Below, piece by piece: positions 1-12,400 of a stretch of DNA of 64,000 nucleotides. The position numbers were made by a program, and so were the translations under genes. The notes under the pieces are model-generated. The model saw only the letters and a list, made by a program, of their open reading frames with translations, made no database searches and was not told where the DNA came from. Each line of letters starts with the position of its first letter. The stretch's first letter is position 1. Origin of the DNA: Pristionchus mayeri (Eukaryota; Nematoda; Chromadorea; Rhabditida; Neodiplogasteridae); assembly GCA_036245805.1 (NCBI GenBank), contig BTRK01000003.1, positions 43,762,044-43,826,043 on the forward strand, in the 5' to 3' direction.

Positions 1-1399
1 CCGCTCCCCACTAGTATACCTTTCCGAGTCCATTTCCGCACGCATCTCTGTCAAGTGTAAGCATCAGCTGGGACTTGTAGATGATCGAGTTCATGTGACC
101 GTACAGTACTTAAAATAATATAATTCAGGTAAGCTGACGAAAAAAAATATTTGGTAGTTTATTTGGTAGAAGAGACTGTAGTTTCGTTTCTCAAACTCTA
201 CTCGCAAGCACATAACTCACGTCGTACACTTTGCTGCGATCATCAACGTGCCAGGCCAGACCACCGAACCGATTTGCAACCTGAAATATTCAAAATTGTT
301 ATAATAAATTCTATCGTTTGTGTTACCTCATCAAATGCGGAATCAGAGGGCGGCAACGTCGGAGGTGCACCCAGACTCGGCGAAAGGCTCGACGTACACG
401 AAGTTGATCTGAAAATACTTGTAGACTTTATCTCATTTGTTATCTTGAAAGAGTGATATAGAATATGATTCAGCAACTGTATTACACGGATAATATGGCC
501 ATGATTTCCTTCCCTTTCTTTAGAGAAGCTATACCGTACCGTTGCTCTCCAGTAGCTGTTCAATTGCAGCAATGTTTCCTTATCCGTGTCCTGATCGTCG
601 GCAGGCGCGTCGGTGATGACGTAGACCGTTGAGCCTTGCGTCATTTGCAGGTTCGTGAGACCCTGTGAAGTCGACGATCAAATTTCATCCACATTTTTGA
701 TACTCGATAGTGCAATTTCGTAATCTGAGAAGAATGTCCAAATCCATGGTATGTCTTTGCAGGGATATATTGTCATTTGTTGCTGATATCCTCAAAATCA
801 ATGCAAATATAAGCTCGATAGTGATCACCGACTGCCCAAACCCACCGTAGCCACGGCTCCCAGCTCGGAGTCTATGCATCCGCCACGGTTGCTGGCAGCG
901 TTTACTGCCTGAAGAGGATAAATATCAAAGATAACTGATTATCCGATTTCGGCCTCTCACTCTCATCAGAGTATCCTACTCGCAAAGTTTATCATAATAT
1001 CGTTATGTTATCGTTTTGGTGTATCTTATCATTGCTCACACTGACGAACCATCCCCAATTGTTTCAAATTCTGACCATCATGAAGTCCAGGTCGAACTCC
1101 TCGATGGTTGTGTAGCGCTTTACAAAGGGGATCGCTGAAAATATTCGATGATGACGCTCAACATAAATACATGGATGGTCTACACTGTCACTGTCGAGAT
1201 ACACTGTCGAGATGATGACATATTTCTATAACTCATAAATCGAAGAAACACGTTAATTGAAATCATTTGGTAAAACTGAGCAGACATTCGACACGTACAG
1301 TGATCGTTGAAGAAGATGACGATGAATCTCGAGAGGTATTCAGGGTCGAACTGGAGGTTTTCCACTACCTGAAAAAAGTGTCCATGTACAGTTAGCAAA

Positions 1400-1512
1400 T
1401 AGAGTTCGAGAAACGACACCACGCTCTCGTCATTCTGCACACTCTCGAGACCGGTCGAACGGCAAGAGAGTGTGTAGAATGAAGAGAGCGTGGTATCGTT
1501 TCCCGAAATCTA
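1400..1512. mobile_element. TAGAG-family MITE in pseudogene A
   Basis: TAGAGTTCGAGAAACGACACC.. with the complementary right arm ..GGTATCGTTTCCCGAAATCTA. Target duplication no longer recognisable. Confidence 0.65.
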
Positions 1513-3229
1513 GTTCTCGGCCTCTTCATTCTGCACCATCTCTCGCCGATCGACCGTCGATAAAGCGAGCGAAGTTAAGAAGAAATGGTCCAAATTTTCC
1601 ACACTAGTGTGGACAACATTGATAATGACAAAGTTCGAAGTTCGTTAATGGCGCCTCAAATTTTGGTATGTTTTTTTTCTATTAATAGTGTCACATATGA
1701 ATGATGAAATCTCCATCTACCTACCTGATCTATAGCTTGTTGTACTTGGAACATCACGGGGTTCATCTGAGAGCGCACTCGAAGGACGAATACGAGAGTG
1801 GGCTTGTCGACACCGAAACCGTGGTTGGAGTTCGGCTCGCATTTGACTGAAGAAATGATTTTATGCAAGTGGATCGTATGCACGTATTTCGAACTGCCAT
1901 TGAAATACTGATAGTAATCGAATTCAGCTTGAAACTATTAACTTATTCAGATTTCAAATGTTATTTCGAATAAGCTTTCAGTTCATAAAATCCAAAATTG
2001 GAAAGCATACCTTGCTCGCAGTGTGCACCCTCGAATCCGGTACTTCAGAAGTACTTGTTCTTGATGAGAGTGCCGCCGTTGATGCACTGAATGAGAACTT
2101 TGATTTTTGTTTAGCTTTTCACATTATTCTTGTGCATTATTCCGTAGTGTACGAATCTCATTGCTGCCCAACGATATTTGAGCGTAAAAACGAAAAAAAA
2201 ATCAGATACCATCGACATTCTCAGAAAGTCTAGTGTTAGAACTCCTAGAACAAACCAGAGGCTGGGAGCAGTCATATCCGGTCCAGTGATCCTGACAGAC
2301 GCATGAGGTCTTTCCTGGAAATCGATAATTTACCACGTCCTACTCTCGTACCGAATACCATGATGTTACCGTACCTCCACTCTCGATCAGCACTCCTCCA
2401 TTGGCGCAGCTGGTGGGGTTCGTTGGCACCGTAGTGGTGACAGGAGCCGGGGGAGTGCGCGGCGGAGATGGTCCTGAGATAATTACTCCACTTGTGAGGA
2501 TTGATTCGATCATCTAAATGATGATCAGAGTTGTCGATGATAAGTGGACATAAATTAGGAATAACTCACTGTATGTGCACTGGAAAGGTCCAGCACGACG
2601 GAAAGGCCGTAGAAGTCGACTCCATCTACATGAATAATCACGCCCGTTAACATTAAATCAACCGAATGCAAGCTTAAGACTATGCGTAAAAACCAACATG
2701 AAATATTGTAGATGTTTCTAAAAAAAATTGAGAGTAAATCTCACAATCATCGCGTAAGTTCCGGTCTTGGAGCAGAAGAACGAGTCGAAGTAATATTCGT
2801 ACTGGCATCCGTATCGCTTGTCGAGGATGCGAGGACGGAAGACTTGCTGCAGAGACCAAAATTAAGAAACAGGTGCTTAAATGCAGTTGAATTGCATGTT
2901 TACATCTGCAAATTGTGATGGATGGTAAAGATCCCATTTCAAATGTTGTTTTCGATCTAGAAGATGCAAATCATTTTATCGTCTAAGGTTTCGGACAAGT
3001 TCTGAGTGGTGATCAATAAAGGTGGTTGTGGTGAAAGTGATGTTGAGACAAGCGATCAAAGATCAAGGTCCCACGTTTTCAGGGCCGATCACAGAGATGG
3101 TCTTGAGCTGTGCGGGAGATCGCGCGCCGTTCAGATGAACCATGATGGAGTTGAATTTATGAGCTGCGGCGTTCTCATTGGGGAAGTCGTTTCTGAATTT
3201 TGGTTTGATGTTTTTTTCCTACATTTATC

Positions 3230-3648
3230 GTACGTGATGGAAATTTAGGAACGTAGACCGTGCGATTTCCAAAAATATCATGTTTCGTGGATTATGGTGG
3301 TTTTCATTTTTGCGACTGTTGTTTTTTGCATTCTTTTTTCATACGCGTTTTCATAAAACGGATGGGTTTTTACACGGAAATATGGCTAGAAATGCAATAA
3401 AAGCTCGTGAAAAAACATGAAATAGTGCTAAAACCCGGTTATGGCTATTTCGTCAATATTGCATAATTTTAACGAGCTTTTATTGCATTGTGTCCGTGTA
3501 AAAAACCCATCCGCTTTATGAACACGCATATTTAAAAAAAGAATGCAAAAAAGCAAAAGTCGTAAAAATGAAAATTGACCATAATCCACGAAACGTGATA
3601 TTTTTTTTTCTTTTTTCCTAAATTTTCCTAAATTCCCATCGCGTACGT
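3230..3648. repeat. Fold-back repeat in intron 11 of pseudogene A
   Basis: Two arms of about 190 bp face each other around 3415: the left carries ATGTTTCGTGGATTATGG, the right CCATAATCCACGAAACG. Outer ends are GTACGTGATGG and CCATCGCGTAC. Arms have diverged, so it is not recent. Confidence 0.65.
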
Positions 3649-3901
3649 TATGCCTCACTCTCACTTTTAAAAGAAACGTAGAAAAAATACTTAAAAAGTA
3701 AGCACAGGAGTGCCCGACAAACCTGTCTCTCTCATCCGTCGAGAATCCACCCGAGATGATCATGGAGGTCTGCTCCGTTGTCTGTAGGACGCATCGAGAG
3801 TTCAATGAAGAGGCCGAAGGCTGAAGAGTGTAGTATCCAGCATCGAGCTTCCTGAAAATATCACCCCGAGTAAAAATATTTGCAGGTCTACTACTGGACA
3901 C

Positions 3902-4013
3902 TAGTTATGCCAAAACGGCGCGCGCTCTCCACGTTTCACACGCTCTGTCACAGGTCAGACAGAGCGAGAGAGCGTGTGAAACGAGGAGAGCGCGCGCCGT
4001 TTTGGCATCACTA
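3902..4013. mobile_element. 112-bp hAT-like MITE, copy 1
   Basis: Almost fully palindromic element starting TAGTTATGCC and ending GGCATCACTA, flanked by an exact 8-bp duplication CTGGACAC (3894-3901 and 4014-4021). It sits in intron 8 of pseudogene A. An 8-bp duplication and TAG..CTA ends are hAT hallmarks. No coding capacity. Confidence 0.85.
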
Positions 4014-5228
4014 CTGGACACCACGATACTCACGCAAAGGAAGCAACGAATCGATCCTGCTCCGTCTCCGTACGATCGGGAGTGCCGATGTTACCTAAAT
4101 GGAAATCCGCATTGATTTTTCTTGAACCCCCCCCCCCCATCCTATCTCTCCAATTCCCAGTTTGTGGAGCACTGTGAACATTGAGAGTGAACCTTCCCAC
4201 TTCTCCAGTAATGGTCTTGTTTTCGATTGTTCAAACGCACCCTCGGAATCGTAGATCACTAATTGGGGCGAGACGTTTTCCAGTGACTGCACCTCGATAC
4301 GGATATCGTACCTGGATTTAGTACTTAAACATAATATTAATTTTAATTAATTAATAAAACATTAATTACATGGTCTCGTCGACGACGATCTCGTGCTTTC
4401 TCGTGCAGTTTCCGAGATCGGTTATGTCGATGACGTAACCGTTCTGAAATAAAAAAAATATCAAATTAACGGATCAGTCTGCAGAAAAGTCTATTGATTT
4501 TGATTAGTTTTATTTGGACGATCACCCTCACCAACACTAATCCAGAACCTGCAGGCGGCTCATCAAATATCTTTGAAACCCAATTCATCGACATTCTGAT
4601 ACGCAGAAAAGTGTTGTACTGTGCTGAATACAATATCGTTTCCTCACATCTCCCAGGTACTGCTCCGGGTTGGCGAAGGAGTTGAACTCTCGGCAGATGG
4701 CTGAAAATAAAAATTTGTTTTCCAAAATTCGGAAACAAAAACAACAACAACTTACTAAATTCTGGCAGATGGCTGGAAAGCATGGTTGTTTACAAAACAA
4801 AGAAACAAAAACAACAACAACTCACGGAACTCGCAGTACTGTCCGGTGTATCCAGGTCGATCGCAGGCTTTCGTGATTGGATTTCCGCCAGCGAGCAACG
4901 GAAAAGAGTGATCTTTGATCTTCCAATTTTCGAAAATACGTTTGATCGTTGATCTCTCACCTCAGCCTCTTCGGCGTTTCTCTTCTTGCGCGCATGCTCC
5001 TCCTGATATACCTGACAGTATAATTTCATTTTCTGATTTATTTCTGTGATTTCAATTTTGATTGCAATAGGCACGGTGAAATTGACAGATCAAAGATTTA
5101 CATAAGTGACGTAATACAACTAGAAATCAGTTAACAAAAACTACAATCGGCGAACTGTCCATGGAAGGCTCCAGAAACTGAGCATAACATGCCGGCCAGA
5201 ATCGCCACTCCCAGTGCAAGGCGCATTG

Positions 5229-5244
5229 CGATAGACCCTGAGAG
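5229..5244 (-). promoter_or_regulatory. Locus A: likely spliced-leader acceptor before the ATG
   Basis: Reads CTCTCAGGGTCTATCG on the minus strand, 2 bases before the ATG. It is the counterpart of the TATCAGGGTCGACC motif before B, C and D, with drift. Confidence 0.45.
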
Positions 5245-8200
5245 GACAGGGATACACGTCAGTCATGGAAGACACAAACTTGACTCCGAAATGTAGTGAC
5301 CATATGAAACAATGACAGTAATTTAGATTGGTAGTAATTTTAGAAGAGAGAATCCGTATTAGTAACACAGTAAAGCCGTGGTATAGTAAAGCCTAGTGTA
5401 TTTTTATCGTCAAAAGACAATCAACTTTGCGTAGCCCGGTTAAGCCTGACGCTAAATGAGACTGGGATCCTATCTACGAGATTATGCGCAACTGAAGCAG
5501 AAGTGTGATTCCGGCGGTACCGGCGGTATCAAAGGAAGATATAAATGAGAAGGTGTAGGATGACTCCATATGATGAAAACGGAGGGGAGCGTCTACAGGA
5601 ATTTCTGCGAGAGCTGATCTATTGGTCGCACAGAGACCATGTGTAGAGAAGTCAATCATACGAATCCTATTTTCCAACCACAATTCGTTCTGGTTATCTG
5701 AAGTTGCACTGCGAGGTTTTCAACGACCGGCTATTCCAATCTCCAGAATCATCCCGCCGAGAAATATTTTAAATTGGGGGGTAATGCTTGCCTTAAATGC
5801 AATGAAGGAAATTCAATTATTTGTCAGGACAATAATGTCATTGTGATGATGAGGATGCACTCTTGATATGTTGCAACTATTGATGTATTGAAATCGCGTT
5901 CCAACGACACCTTAGAAGGCCTTCATGGGGCTCACGCTCTCGACACGCATTTACTATCTGCCACCTTATAAGTGGTGTAAGCGTCAGCCATTTCAGCACG
6001 CTTTGATCAAATGCGTGAGAACGATCGTCTGCAGATGATATTTCTGATTCAATTCATGATGAATATTTTAAATATTTATCCATCCATTCCTAATTTTATA
6101 TCAAAAATCTCCTTCAAGGCGAATCTCTGCTGATGTGAGCTATGAATGAGTTTCTTCCCAAATGGAGACAAGAATAGCTCAGAATGAGAGAAAGGAGAGA
6201 CTTATTGTGATAAAACTATATCCATTTTCCTTTTTCCAATGCATTGGGCACTTTTGTAAGTGAAAAGACATCTGGGAAAAACATTTCGGAAAATGACATT
6301 CCTTAAATTCCATCTCGTAAAAGAACATATCGGTATATTTACACCATATTTACACTTTTCGTTTTTTTTCCGAAATGTTCCTTTTTAGGAAAATCGAAAT
6401 CGCACAGGAAAAAAGAACTACCTTCATTCAGCGTGCTCTTTCATCGGTCAAATTATTGACACAAGTATCGTCCCTAGTTGGACCGATGAGAGTAATGTGA
6501 ATCATTTTCCCATTTCTAATACTCGTGGTCCCGGTTGAGCCCCAATACATTTCATCCGATAATTGTATGCGGTTCTCGAACCAAAGCCTTAATGAAACCC
6601 TTTCAAGACTATAAACGCTCTATCAAGCGAAATCCCCTATATTTCATCGATGAATTTCTGAATTGTGCATTGTTGCTGCAAAATTGCAAAACAGTACGGG
6701 ATCATTTCCCAACGTCTCGATCGTTTCTCTCCGACTAAAGATTCACAATATTTTTTTTCACAAAAATTTTTCACAAAAATATCTCTCTTCATACTTCGAG
6801 ATCGTTAGTTGGTTATACAGATGAGAGAGCACGCAGTGCGAAGAGAGCATTCTCTTGTCAAGCCACCACCTCTCTCCGATCCTCTTTTACGACCCTTAGA
6901 CGTCTCTCCTCATTTACGATGGGCTCCTACAGAAGACAAATAGAGAGGAGGAAACCTCTCCAATTATCAGACTCCATCGCGGCAATGATAATGACAGAGT
7001 AGGGAGAGTGAAGAGAGTGCTTTAGGATGGTTCTTGTCTCGGTGTGCTCTCTCGCCAGTCAGAGAGGTGAGAGAGCACGGAAAACGATGAGAGTAAGGCG
7101 AATCCTTCTCGAAAGGGCGGAAGATAAGTCCGATCAGTGATAGTAATGCCGAAACGGCGCGCGCTCTCCTCGTTTCACATGCTCTCTCGCCGGTCAGACA
7201 GAATGAGAGAGTGTGTGAAACGAGGAGAGCGCGCGCCGTTTTGGCATCACTAATCAGTGATGAGTGATAAGGAGAAGCGAGTCTCCGAAGCAAACAACCC
7301 CCTTCCTACCTCCATTTCTCCATTTTATGAAGCGTAAAACGATAATTAGAGAGACAGAGGAGTGATCTATTGAGCTTGCCGTCCTGTCACTATGCAATGA
7401 TCAACTACGATCTAGAATTCGAAAAAACTACTTCGATTTCTTCATTATATTCACCCTTTCACGCCGATCGATCGGTTGAGAGATTAAGAACACTAGCAAG
7501 TACGATCAAAACTTCGGAGGTCCAGCTCAAAATTCGGGCCACCGTCTCTTCATTCTAGTAACTCTCTAGACCGATCGAGATGAGAGAGTTAGGAATTTAA
7601 ACGACGCTAATGTTAAACGCTAGCTCGCGGGAGCGTCCATTCTTCGATTAGGAAACAGGGGAAGCAACATCCGAATCGAACCCTGTGAAATATATATTAT
7701 ATATATTTTATCTACGCTCGGTGGCGCAACGAAAGACGAATAATTACTTATGCGTTATGATACAAGAGAATTGACTCTCCTCACACTGAGGACGAAATAC
7801 GATAGGAAGGGGGGAATGTGATAATGATGACTTCACAAGACTAATCAGGACTCTCCTCGTTCTGTGTTTTCTCTCGCGGAATTTTCCAGCGAGAGCGAAG
7901 ACAGAGGGATGCTGTTCATTTTTTTTGCAAAACCATTCCTGTATATTACTCTTGCGAAGGGACAGCAGCGGACCTGTCCATGATCTATGCGAAGGTCCAA
8001 TGAAAGATGGCATCACTCGTGCTCACGCTACAACATCCGCATAGCGATTGCTAATCGGGGGCTGTAAATGGGCTAGGCACCATCGACAAATTGGCGCGAT
8101 TCTCTCCATTTTGCATGATTTCTCGTCCTTTTCCTGATTAGGGAGGAGATTCAAGCAATGCCTCATTTACAACCGAGCCACTGATAGCGCACTGAGTCGC

Positions 8201-8673
8201 AATGCTGCTTCATTTGCGCATTATCGCGTAGAAGAAAGGGCCCTCTTCAATCGGCCTCAACATACTGTAGTGATACTCTACTCGAAACTTAACTTTCCTT
8301 TGAATTTCATACGTTCCATAATTCCGTTATAAATTTCCGAACAGCTTTCGAACCTCCTGTTCTCTACGGTGTTTAGTTTTCATAGTTTAACTATTTTTTT
8401 TCAACGTCACAAGACATGATATTTATGTCATGTCATGATATTTAGATTCCGGCTATTTCTCAAAAAATGTCTCGATCGATGCGCATTATCATGCTGCGAT
8501 GAGAGCTGTCTTCAAACCTCCCCAGATTGTTCCAGCATTGCTTCTCACACCTTTCCAGCATTTATCTCTCTCACTATTGTCACTGTTATCTACCGTATCG
8601 TACCGCAAAATACCGTGGCTCCTCCCTGTAGTATCCCACAGCGACCTACCGTATCCCCTCCCTACCGTATCCT
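5245..8673. other. Divergent spacer between A and B
   Basis: No convincing exon. It holds one 112-bp MITE (7141-7252), diverged GAGAG/CTCTC hairpin remains (6825-7110, 7480-7600), and, before gene B, repeated CTACCGTA words (8590-8672). Around 8163-8230 there is a stretch resembling the block upstream of C and D (CATTTACAA, CACTGATAGCG). It should contain the promoter of B. Confidence 0.6.
7141..7252. mobile_element. 112-bp hAT-like MITE, copy 2
   Basis: Same family: TAGTAATGCC..GGCATCACTA with 8-bp duplication ATCAGTGA at 7133-7140 and 7253-7260. Located in the A-B spacer. Confidence 0.85.
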
Positions 8674-8688
8674 CATCAGGGTCGACCA
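8674..8688 (+). promoter_or_regulatory. Gene B: likely trans-splice acceptor (CATCAGGGTCGACC)
   Basis: AG 11 bases before the ATG, in a block shared with C and D. In nematodes a TTTCAG-like site this close to the ATG usually receives a spliced leader. The pyrimidine tract is weak, so the assignment is inferred from conservation. Confidence 0.5.
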
Positions 8689-8690
8689 CA

Positions 8691-9481
8691 ATGCGCCGTG
8701 CTCTGGGAGTGGCCGTGCTGGCCGTCCTGGCGTGCGCCGCCTCGGGAGCCTTCCGAGGGCAGTTCGCCGATCGTAAGTTTCCAAACTTCCGGTTGATCGT
8801 TGATCTGTTTATGTCTTCATCTTGCGCGTTCTCTCATCGATCTGAAGCGCATGATACTACCGTAACCAACCGTAATCTACCGTAATCTACCACGAATCAT
8901 CCCTACTTTAGCGCATAAGCCATTCTTATCTATCCCCGTATCCTACAATAGAATACCGTAATCTACCGTAACCATGCGTCCTAGTGTTCAACACGTGGAG
9001 CCCGTCCGAGGGCGTGCACTACGTCAAGGACTTCGACCACTACGCTGAGACCTACCATCCCGAGGTGAGAATACGTTGGATCTCTCGTATTCTCTCGTTC
9101 GAGAATACTCGAATAGGAACTAGTGATGCCAAATCGGCGCGCGCTCTCCTCGTTTCACACGCTCTCTCGCTCTGTCTGACCGGCGAGAGAGCGTGTGAAA
9201 CAAGGAGAGCGCGCGCCGTTTTGGCATCACTAATAGGAACCGTGATTCGAGGCTGCATCCGTCAGGAAACGGGTATGAACTGCGAGTCAATTGACAGTGA
9301 AAATGATGAATACCATTTAATTGATGAATTTAGACTCCGATCACAGTTCCCATTCAGGTATTTCCGAACGATAGACTGCGCTAAGAATAGAACACTAATT
9401 CTTAAAAATTTCTGAGAAGCACTTTTCCAGGTGTACAAGGAGGAGCACACGCGCAAGAAGAGAAATGCTGAAAAGGCTGCG
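8691..9481 (+). other. Gene B exons 1-3: signal peptide, pro-segment, RKKR cleavage site
   Basis: Exons 8691-8772, 8985-9064, 9431-9481. Residues 1-20 form a hydrophobic signal peptide. Residues 21-61 are a short polar segment with LFNTW and FDHYAE. RKKR at 62-65 fits the furin-type consensus R-X-K/R-R, so the mature protein may begin at Asn66. Exon 1 ends in phase 1, exons 2 and 3 in phase 0. Intron 2 carries a 112-bp hAT-like MITE. The RKKR exon is conserved in C and in pseudogene A. Confidence 0.85.
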
Positions 9482-12400
9482 GTGAGAGATCAAAGATCAA
9501 ATCGATTTTCGAAAGATCAAAGATCAAATATCACTTCTTTCAGTTGTTCATGGGCGGCAACCCGATCACGAAGGCCTGTGACCGACCTGGATACACCGGA
9601 CAGTATTGCGAGTTCCGTGAGTTGTTGTTGTTATTGTTTTCCGTTATTTTAAAAACAAAATCTTTTCCAGCCATCTGCCAGGAGTTCAACCCGTTCGCCA
9701 ACCCCGAGCAGTTCTTGGGAGATGTGAGGAGAATATAGATTAAAGGAGTGCTCCTGTGAATGCTCAGTTATTTAGCGTTAGTTCTCAAGAGAAAAACGGA
9801 TGGAAATATTAAAAAAAGGTGTTGGTTCTCACTCTGCTTTTTTGCGGGAATTCAAATTAACCGATTTTCAGGCAATTGTCCGATAAGAACTAACACTATT
9901 TTTTTTAAATTTCCATCTGCTTATTCCCGAGAACTAACAAGACATTACACATAATGATAGCGTGGATAATTTAGATATTACTCACAAATCTATTTCTATT
10001 CATTTCAGGACGGTTATATCGTCGACCTCACCGATCTCGGCAATTGCACGAACAAGCATGAGCTCATCGTCGATGAGACCATGTAATAAATTAGTAAATA
10101 ATTAACTAAAATAATGATTAATTAAAATTATTATTAATTAGTTAATTTATTTCAGGGTCGATATCCGCATCGAGGTGCAGTCGCTGGAGAACGTCTCGCC
10201 CCAGCTCACTATCTACGACGCTCAAGGTATTTCTTCGGTTCACAAACAGCATTTTAGGGATGCGCGAGCAGTGGAAAAGAAGCAGGGCACAAAACAAAAC
10301 AAAAATAAACTCCATTCAGGCTACATCGGCACTCCCGATCGCATCGAGAAGGGAGACGACAGATTCATCGCTTACTTCGCGTGAGTTTCGAAAGCATCTG
10401 AATCATGAATCAATCAGTTGATCCTACAATATTATATCACCACGTGATTTTCCCGATCGCTAAATAATGTCTGGCAATTCTTCAGCTATCATCCAATCTT
10501 GAAAGCCATACCTTTTAGATTCCTCAAGGCCGGCTACTACACTCTCCAGCCCTCGGCCTCGTCGCTCAACTCTCGTTGTATTCTGCAGGCGAGTTGATTA
10601 GAGAAGCCTGCCAAGACCGGAAATTATATACCGTATATAAATTATAATTATATATCTTTGATCTCAAACTTTTCATCTTCAGACCACCGCGCAGACCTTT
10701 TTGACCATCTCCGGAGGATTCCAGACGGACGACAGAGACAGGTCAGACCAAAGATCAACCCAGGATTCCAATTAGGCGACACGATCAACAGAGAAGGGAC
10801 AACAAATCCGACCGCAATGGATATGGTTCAGGCAATAACTCAAGTATTCATTGATGGACGAAATGTCATCATTTACCTGATTGAGGAACGATTTCCCTGA
10901 TTCAGGAACGATTTCCCTGACTCTGGAACGATTTCCCTGATTCAGGAACGATTTCCCTGATTCAGGAACGACTTCCCCAATGAGAACGCTGCTGCCCACC
11001 AGTTCAACTCCATCATGGTCCATCTCAACGGCGGAAGATCCCCCGCTGAGCTCAAGACCATCTCTGTGATCGGCCCTGAGAATGTGAGAGATTGATCTTT
11101 GATATTCTCAAGACCATTTAGTATCACGGCGTCTTTGAGACCATTCTAATCAATCGATATTTCCTATACCTTAAAAGACTAGAAATTGGATCTTTGATGT
11201 TTGACCATTTATGCCAGCTCTGAAATAGTCTCTGGAACCATACTAACGAGTTAAATTGATCGAAAAAATGTAATTTAATATTTCATCTCTCCAGCAAGTC
11301 TTCCGTCCCCGCATCCTCGACAAGCGTTACGGTTGCCAGTACGAGTACTACTTCGACTCGCTTTTCTGCTCCAAGACCGGAACCTACGCGATGATCGTGA
11401 GTTTGAGAGGCGAATTATAACACTTTGAATACATCACAAAATGTCCCCGCATTTCAAAATTTCTCCGCATCTTCGATCTTCTCGGAGAGAAGATGAGAAG
11501 ATCGGATTGATGGGTTTTTCCATACCCTTTTTCTCATCACTGTTCACTTGGCAATAGGTTATGAGCTCGAAATCGAGTGAATAGGTAACTAAGTGTGTGA
11601 TTTTACAGGTGGAGGGAGTCGACTTCTACGGTCTGCCCTTCCGTCGTGCCGGACCCTTCCAGTGCGCCTACAGTGAGTTTTGCATTAATAGGCTGACTCC
11701 CTCTCCTGTTTGAATGCTCTCTCATTTTGGTGAACATGAGATTGAATGCGAAACTAATGTTTGAGCAAGTATTTTTTTAAAGATCAATAACTTTATATAT
11801 TATGTACATATATGTCAATATTATTTCCAGAGGCGCAACCGTCCACCTCTCCTGGTCCGGTCACTACTCCCGCCCCCACGAACCCCTCCACCTGCGCCAA
11901 CGCTGGAGTGCTGCTCGAGAGCGGAGGTATGATACACCGTGGTAGTCTACATGGCTCCAGCGTCTCTGTGGTACCGGTTCTGGTTCTAGGGCTTCGGTTG
12001 TACCGGTTATGGATCGAGGATAGCATAATTATCGTTTTTCAGGCAAGTCCTCGTGCATATGCCAGGACCACTGGACCGGCTACGACTGCTCTCAGCCTCT
12101 GGTTTGTTAAATGTTTTGTTTCAAAGAGAATTTCAAGCAATCGGGAAAGCATAGATAAATAAAATGTAGACAATTTCAGTGTATTCTAGTGCAACATTTT
12201 GGTTAGTTTACTGGATATCGATGCGTTAAAAACCAGCGAGAAGATTGGAGATCATTGCATAATTTCCAGCAAAATGTTTGACAAAGATCCGATATTTGCT
12301 GTGATATTTAACACCGCGAATTTAGTGCGTCAACGGCGGCACTCTGATCGCGGGCAAGTGCTTCTGTACTTCCGGATTCGAAGGAGACCACTGCGAGATC

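Larger units (their letters stand above)
20..5226 (-). pseudogene. Locus A: decayed copy of the giant EGF/vWA/lectin gene (5' two fifths)
   Basis: Remnants of 22 exons lie in the same order as in genes B and C: 5145-5226 (signal peptide, starts MRLALGVAILAG), 4961-5011 (with RKKR), 4826-4898, 4648-4700, 4370-4443, 4241-4311, 4034-4094, 3723-3851 (exons 9 and 10 fused), 3075-3192, 2745-2846, about 2572-2627, 2375-2473, 2256-2314, 2011-2086, 1725-1846, 1299-1368, 1076-1134, 846-908, 540-662, 327-408, 221-280, 20-109. It continues past base 1. Lesions seen: exon 2 is absent, leaving incompatible phases; the acceptor before 4898 reads CG, not AG; exon 13 has lost its AG and 4 bases; the EGF exon 2011-2086 has Cys to Tyr and Cys to stop changes; exon 327-408 has a 2-base deletion and a stop; the acceptor before 109 reads AA. 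A rescue acceptor 21 bases upstream could save exon 4, but not the rest. It lies head-to-head with B. Confidence 0.87.

Noticed and set aside
4756..4772. Mini-exon-like copy of the exon 5 start in pseudogene A (CCATCTGCCAGAATTTA with acceptor and donor)
   Set aside because: Its phase does not fit either neighbour; it is a small tandem duplication beside the real exon 4648-4700.
6967..7293. Open frame of 108 codons in the A-B spacer
   Set aside because: It runs through a MITE palindrome and CT-rich repeats; residues such as ARALLVSHTLS recur wherever that MITE occurs.
9052..9258. Arg/Ala-rich frames around 9120
   Set aside because: Translation of the 112-bp MITE in gene B intron 2, on both strands.
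10881..10970. Possible CRISPR-like direct repeats
   Set aside because: Units are contiguous without spacers and contain a splice acceptor; this is eukaryotic intron sequence.
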